From Bryopsis sp. KO-2023 (lineage: Eukaryota; Chlorophyta; Ulvophyceae; Bryopsidales; Bryopsidaceae), in the NCBI GenBank assembly GCA_030272585.1, contig BSYQ01000005.1, positions 6,541,501-6,605,500 on the forward strand: 64,000 bases of DNA. Direction: 5' to 3'. The translations under genes were made by a program, and so were the position numbers. A model generated the notes under the pieces. It saw only the letters and a program-made list of their open reading frames with translations, did no database searches and was not told the DNA's origin. Shown here piece by piece: positions 58,574 to 64,000 of this stretch. Each line of letters begins with the position of its first letter. The first letter of the stretch is position 1.

Positions 58574-60244
58574 ATGGCGCAAGTAACCTTTTGGGCAACA
58601 GTGCTTTTGGCTTTGGTTGCTCTGGCCAAGTCACGTAAGTGCTTCTGTTCCTATCGAGCTCAGGGTCCTGCTGGCCGGTGTGCGGAATGGCTCGTTGATA
58701 TTTCTTCGACTTGCAGAATCAGAAGGGCAATCCGATGTTCTGGAAGGCATCAAGCAATACCAAGACACGCTTCCCAAGCTTGAGATTTGGAACAACTTGG
58801 AAATTCAACCTATCAAGGTAAGCGACCGATTCCACAAGGGCAACAACTCGACGAAAGCGTCATGCTTCTGGCAAAAGAGCGTCAAAAAACTAATGTGTTG
58901 TCTTGTGTGTGCCTCCAGGTGTTGTGCAAAGAGCCCGAATTTTGCTTTTACTGCCCCTTAGCTATTTCGATTGCGAAACCGTTCTACATTCACCATGGCG
59001 TTCAAGAAAAGGCGACCTACGATCACGTCAACGAGGTAACCGTCGTCGCTTTCTCGAAACGTTTGACTCCATTTCTTTATTGCAGCTTGTTTTGATTGTG
59101 GCGCGCATGGTGTTTTCTTTTTGTAGGTCGGAGTGAAGTGCCTCCAATCGCTCCACGAATCGAAATTCGGCCATCTGCTGACGGCTTACGATAATATCGC
59201 CTTGTCCGTTCTTGACCCGCAAGGCGAAAGTGGCGAAAGCGGCGATTACTTCGGCGACTTGCAAAAGAAAGCCCAGAGCAAACTTTCGCTCGTGCAGTCA
59301 CTCGTATGCGGAGACAAGGTAAGAAACGCATTTGGAATCCTTGCCCTGCAATTTCCGTCGTTTTGATCGATATCTTTGTTGGGGGCAAGGTTCAAGGGGG
59401 ATTGTGGGTGTTTGCTTCGTTGCTTAAGCTGTGATACCTTCCTTTCATTCAGGTGGAAAAGACCAGACACGATTCCAGCCTTTGCGTCGATTGCACGCAC
59501 GTGGACTCGAAAGCGTGTGCCAAACATGTGAAGAAACTCTGCGCCGAGGGCACCCGCCCAAAACAGTACAGAAGCCAAAAGCCCTCGTACAACTACAAAG
59601 CCAACTTCTTGTGGAGGAAACTTCTGGGAGAAACACCAGCCGTGTGCAAAGCTTACAAGACGCACTACATTTCGAAGGAAGCCAAACAACAAGCGTACGC
59701 TCTGGTGGCCACTGCTGTTGCCTCTCGATGCGAGGAAGAAAGACACTACCGCAAGTGCCCATACTATGCCTCCCACCCCCACGGCGGCCACAAGGAAAGC
59801 CATTACTATGAGCCAGAGCCAGCCTACGGATACGAGCCACAATACGAAGCAGAAAACGACTATGCCGCCCCCCAACAATATGGACATCATGGCTACCACC
59901 ACGGACCCCAAATTGAGACGTTGGGCTATGGGCACGAAGAAAGCCACCCAACCTACGAACCTGAAGGATATTCCCCAGAGGTGAATGAAAAGCCCGAAAT
60001 CGAAATCGTCGACGAGATGAAAGATGAGCCTGAGCCACCCTACAAACCAAGCTACGGGTACCAGGAGCCCAGCTACGAACCAAGCTACGGACACCGCACT
60101 TCTCGCTACGAGCCAAGCTACGGACATGAAGAGTACAAGTATGAAGAGCCTTCTTACGGATACGACAGTCGGGGCTACGGTTTCAGTCCCCACAACTATG
60201 GTCGTGGATCCGGATATGGCTACAATCAATACAACCGATACTAA
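58574..60244 (+). CDS. Secreted protein with Cys-containing N-terminal half and Tyr-rich repeat tail
   Basis: Five exons, 58574-58634, 58717-58817, 58919-59035, 59127-59318 and 59453-60244, join in phase to 420 residues. A signal peptide (MAQVTFWATVLLALVALAKS) is followed by a ~240-residue domain with paired cysteines (VLCKEPEFCFYCPLA, SLCVDCTHVDSKACAKHVKK, EERHYRKCPYY), presumably disulfide-bonded. The last ~160 residues are rich in Tyr, Pro, Gly, His and Glu, with repeats of the type PSYG/PSYE (KPSYGYQEPSYEPSYGH, RYEPSYGHEEYKYEEPSYGY) and a Gly/Tyr end. Such tails occur in extracellular matrix, cell-wall or adhesive proteins and can be cross-linked through tyrosine. No family is recognised; an extracellular structural role is inferred. 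Confidence 0.75.
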
Positions 60245-61033
60245 GGTGCGGACTTGCATTCCCAAATGCCTTCTCAAGCACATTTTTTTGGATGGTGAGC
60301 ATGGGGGATTGAAATTTTGTGTGTGTGTGCTCAAGGACTCGAGCCCAGCGAGTTCTGGTTTCCATCTTTGGGAACCGGACACGACAGAAAGAAAAGAAAG
60401 ATGCAATCTGAGTTGATTTAAAAGTTGAAAATGTGCGAATGGAATCCAAGAAAAAAAAAAGGAACACCTTGCCAGCATCGTTGCACTGGACTGTGAGCCA
60501 AAAATTCCAATGATCAGTTCAACACCTTCATTACCTTCATTTCCTTACACACAATTTTCAGGATGCCTTCAACAGGTTCAGATCTCGGTTGGACCCATGG
60601 TTACACATTGGCGGCATGAAAGGTTCAATTTCACATACACCATTGCATCATCCGTTTCATTATTATCAAAAAACCACCAAACCACCACCTTTTCTCAGTT
60701 TCTTTGATACCCTTCAATCCTGTCAAAAATGAGTATGACGAAAAAACCCATCCAACAGCTTTTCATGAAACAAAATTCTTGGAGATAGAAACAGAAAAAA
60801 AAGCCTCCATCTCCCAGCAAATCACCTTTCAACAAAACGTTCATGTTCCCACAATCTCATAAATTTTTCAAAACAATGGAATTGGTCACACTCCAAGAGA
60901 ATGTGACCAAAGCAACTCGCCTGTACTCACTCCATAAAAAAAAGGACACAAGGGAGTAGATGCACATATTCTGAGAAACAGAACAAGGGTGGAGGGGGGT
61001 TGGTGAACCAAAAAAGGCAAAATACAACCCCAA
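60245..61033. other. Spacer between convergent genes
   Basis: 3' flanks of the Tyr-rich secreted protein gene (plus) and biotin synthase (minus). No supported coding sequence. Confidence 0.4.
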
Positions 61034-64000
61034 CTACATTGCTGCACCAGCTTCTTGTCGTTTTGGGGTTGGCACTGGTTCGATGTAGGGTTTTTCAGTC
61101 AGCCCCAATTCTCTGAACATTTTCTCATCGTCGCTGACCTCGTTGTTTTTGGTGGTAAGCAATTCGTCTCCAGAAAACACACTGTTCGCCCCTGCCATGA
61201 AACACATTGCTTGGTCTGTGATGGATAAATTCAATCTGCCTGCTGCCAGTCTGACCATGGAGCGCGGCATCACAATCCTTGCAGCGGCAATGCACCTGAG
61301 GAAACAAGAGGGAGAAACCACTTTCATGAACCAGGCGGTCCAGCAACAAAACCAAATCGACCAAATTGATGTAGTTTGCCTTCAAGATCAACAGCTTATA
61401 CTCCTAGGACTTCCCCCTCCAAAAGGACTCGGAGGGACCAGCACGACATTAGTCAAGAGAACTGACTAACAAACATCTTTCTAGGTACGTTTCCTTTACC
61501 AAAAGCAGCACTGTTTTCCACTCAATCGTATTTAGTGTGGGTCTTCTACTAGTGTTACCCTAGTAATAGTGCAGGCCACACTAATTCATGGAAAACCAAA
61601 ACGTTGACAAGAAGTGAAGATTTCAGAAATAGCGTGGGCCCACACTGTTTTCGGTTTTCTGAAATTTCTGCCGTTCACGGAAACAGTGTCGGCTACACTA
61701 ACTACGATTGAGGGTGTACCTGATCATCTCCACTGCATCCACCAGTTTGTTGTCCTCCATGGGGGTCCCCTTGATGGCAACCAGTCGATTGATTGGGACT
61801 GACTCAGGGTGTTCCGGCATGTTCGCAAGTTGCTGGAGCAAGGAGGCTCTATCATCCTCCTTTTCACCCAACCCCAAAATTCCTCCACAGCACACACTGA
61901 TCCCGGCTTCACGCACAGCACCCACAGTCTTCAGCCGATCCTGCAAAATCAGCCAAATATATAAAAATATCCCCCCCCCCCCAACAACCAGCAACAAGAA
62001 AATGATGTTCCACTTCCGCATTGACATTATGGAGTTCAGTCTTTAATATCCCTGGCAAAGTCATTGTTTCTGTGAGGAGCATGTTACCTCGTACTTCCGG
62101 GTGGATGTAATTTTGGAGTAGAACTCTGGACTGGTGTCAAGGTTGTGATTGTAGGCCGTCAAACCAGCCTCCTTTAACTGCTTGGCTTGCTCGGGGGTAA
62201 GCATTCCAAGTGTGGTGCAAACTTCCATTCCCAAAGCTCTCACTTTGGTTACCATATTCAACACTCGGTCAAATTGACGGGCTCCAACCTTGAAAAGCAA
62301 CATCCACCATCACCAACCTAACAATCTTGAAGCCCCAATCTCAGGCACCAGGTATTCAAAAAATGGTACTTGCATTCGTTCTTGTTAAAGTAATTTGACC
62401 CAGTGCAGATTACCTAGTCAGTAAGATTGAGGACATCAAACCAAGTACCAAACTGTCGCAAATTATATACCACACATTGTTTTTTTACTCTATGGATTTT
62501 TGTTGTTCACAGAAAAAAAGGCCCACCTGTGATGGACCCCTCCAGGCAGCTCCCATACAAAATCGAGTGCTACCCTGAGCTTTCGCACGTAATGCAGCCT
62601 GAAAGGACAACCAACCAGACATTAATTCCAGTAAAGATTACGTACTTTTCCCACTTTTTTCCTACTCTTTTGATACCAAAGTCATCTAGATGTGACAATT
62701 GAGAAAATCCACCTCAATCCAACATCAAAGATCGTGTTAGCAACCACTCAAAACTGTGCTAAAAAAAGAAGCCCACCGAAAAAAAACTCGCCTCTTGAAA
62801 GCCAGAAAAAGGAGCGTATCGTCAGAAACAGTTAGAAAATATTTCAAATGAACTGGCCCTTTGGACTGCTCACGATGCATTTGCAGCTTTTCACATTTCT
62901 TCCTCCATCGATGTCTTTCAGATTACCCTTCAAAAACATCTATATTCCAGCAGCAAACATAGGAATCACCTCGTATACAGAGTCGAGATCCAACAGCCTT
63001 TCAGCTTTCGTTCCAGTTGTTTTGCTGTGTTTTGAGCTTTGGGAGCAATAGCCACAGTCTTCTGGGCAGCCACCCGACTTAATGTTCAAAAGAGTGCAAC
63101 GCTGAACCTGTATTCGACAATGAAACAATCTCCAATTTTCAACCCAATTTAAGACCCATATTACTTACTCATCTGACTGGACGTGTGGCTTTCAGCTTCA
63201 ATATGACACATAACAAAAAAAAGTGGATTCAAGTAGTTTGGCATTTATCAATCAATGTGACATCATTTGATGTTGTTGACTAATGGTGTCTAACAATGGA
63301 CTGTAGCAGTTTGGAGTAACTTGATGGTGTACTTTAATCGAACCAGAAATTTCAACACATCCAAATATGTTACCATTTCTCACCATGTTCGGATTGTGGT
63401 GCATTCTGTGAACAGAGGCGGCATTGTACACTAGATCAAGCAGCGATGTCTGCAGAATGTCGCTGATCTCATCACGCCTACACGAAAAGTTTTGATTTTG
63501 AACTCTTCACTCGATATATTTGAAAAAGGTGCACATAAAGTGAAGAAAAACCTCTCATGTCAATCACTCCAATTTTTTCAAGGACACAGCCCAAGAACTA
63601 CAAAAACTACAGATGATTTTCGAAATGCGGATGTGGTAGGGTTTTTTTTCAAAGATAAAGTGCTAAAAGGGATCAGAGATCAAACAGTTTCCCTATTGCT
63701 GAAACAGGGACATCAACTCATACAGATCTAGGCTGCTGTGGGATTTTGCTTGGATTCAAAATGCAATCTGAACAGCATTCAGCGATGCTTTTTGAACATC
63801 TGTGAGTGTTCCATTCCTCCTCGTTATCCACTTTGATCCTCCAGATCTCTGATCTCTTCTTGCTTTTTCCCTGGTTTATTGAAAAAAGAGCCTGGAAGTT
63901 GAAGAAAAGGGAAGCTTTGAATACTCACGTCCAATCCATCCTTATTGCACCTAACTCCCTGGCCCATCGCTTTCCGCTGACCTTTCCTGCTGCAGATTCG
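61034..64000 (-). CDS. bioB: Biotin synthase (5' end cut by the window)
   Basis: Minus-strand exons in gene order: 63929-64000 (cut), 63384-63477, 62970-63107, 62527-62598, 62088-62288, 61720-61940, 61034-61295, all in phase. This radical-SAM enzyme inserts sulfur into dethiobiotin, the last step of biotin synthesis. The sequence shows [20 protein letters not shown], the [4Fe-4S] motif [10 protein letters not shown] (CxxxCxxC), the cluster-ligand regions [19 protein letters not shown] and [12 protein letters not shown], the YNHNLDTS box, and [16 protein letters not shown] with the conserved Arg. The visible N-terminal segment ([19 protein letters not shown]) precedes the core and is probably the end of a mitochondrial presequence. 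The stop is TAG at 61034-61036. The first exon(s) lie to the right of the window. Presence agrees with a biotin-prototrophic alga or plant-like organism; animals lack it. Confidence 0.93.
61530..61706. repeat. Inverted-repeat-rich insertion in a biotin synthase intron
   Basis: The intron 61296-61719 contains TTAGTGTGG near 61533 and an imperfect inverted partner GGCTACACTAA near 61690, with further copies GGCCACACTAA (~61575), GGGCCCACACTG (~61637) and ACAGTGT (~61684). An internal TTTCAGAAA / TTTCTGAAA pair lies between them. It looks like a small foldback or MITE-type remnant; boundaries are approximate. Confidence 0.35.

Noticed and set aside
59246..60478. 410-codon minus-strand frame
   Set aside because: Antisense shadow of the Tyr-rich secreted protein exon; apparent hydrophobic Val/Phe-rich sequence comes from complementing Tyr/His/Glu codons.

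Overview
The window is nuclear DNA of an intron-rich eukaryote, very probably a photosynthetic one. Almost every recognisable gene is broken by GT-AG introns of roughly 90-500 bases, so the genes below were rebuilt by joining exons by phase and homology. The best pointers to an alga or plant-like lineage are a CGLD27/Ycf36-type plastid protein (11902-14230, minus), an S-adenosylhomocysteinase of 485 residues with the plant-type insertion (14452-16179), a TOM5-like protein (46350-47069), a TDBD-PHD-GNAT protein of the plant IDM1 type (2850-8586), a plant-type tomosyn (41783-45427) and a biotin synthase (61034 to the right edge). A K+-dependent Na+/Ca2+ exchanger (51928-57131) is usual in animals and many algae but not in land plants. 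I read this as an alga. The exact lineage (green/streptophyte or a complex alga such as a chlorarachniophyte) cannot be settled from the window.

Layout. 1-2849: end of an unknown gene, then poorly resolved sequence. 2850-8586: IDM1-like chromatin reader/acetyltransferase. 9387-9870: small secreted cysteine-rich protein. 11902-16179: divergent pair CGLD27 / AHCY. 17025-20479: OLA1 ATPase. 22439-25657: divergent KH-domain gene and small proline-rich gene. 25862-26168: a cluster of five perfect palindromes. 26984-33835: divergent acidic-protein gene and a membrane-anchored coiled-coil gene. 34837-35830: secretory-pathway glycosyltransferase. 36369-41311 (minus): a 13-exon gene joining a TRIP4/ASC-1 part to an AlkB dioxygenase, divergent from an intronless tomosyn (41783-45427). 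46350-49511: TOM5 and an F-box-like gene. 49606-50021: a MITE-like element. 51928-58138: divergent NCKX exchanger and an unresolved gene. 58574-60244: secreted Tyr-rich protein. 61034-64000: biotin synthase, N-terminus cut by the window edge.

There is no operon-type organisation. Neighbouring genes are mostly housekeeping and functionally unrelated, but several pairs are head-to-head with 117-471 bases between start codons. The observation I consider most novel is the TRIP4-AlkB fusion: in humans ALKBH3 works with the ASCC complex that contains TRIP4, so a single polypeptide carrying both is a physical link between the two functions. All 13 exons keep a compatible reading phase, which argues against two abutting genes.
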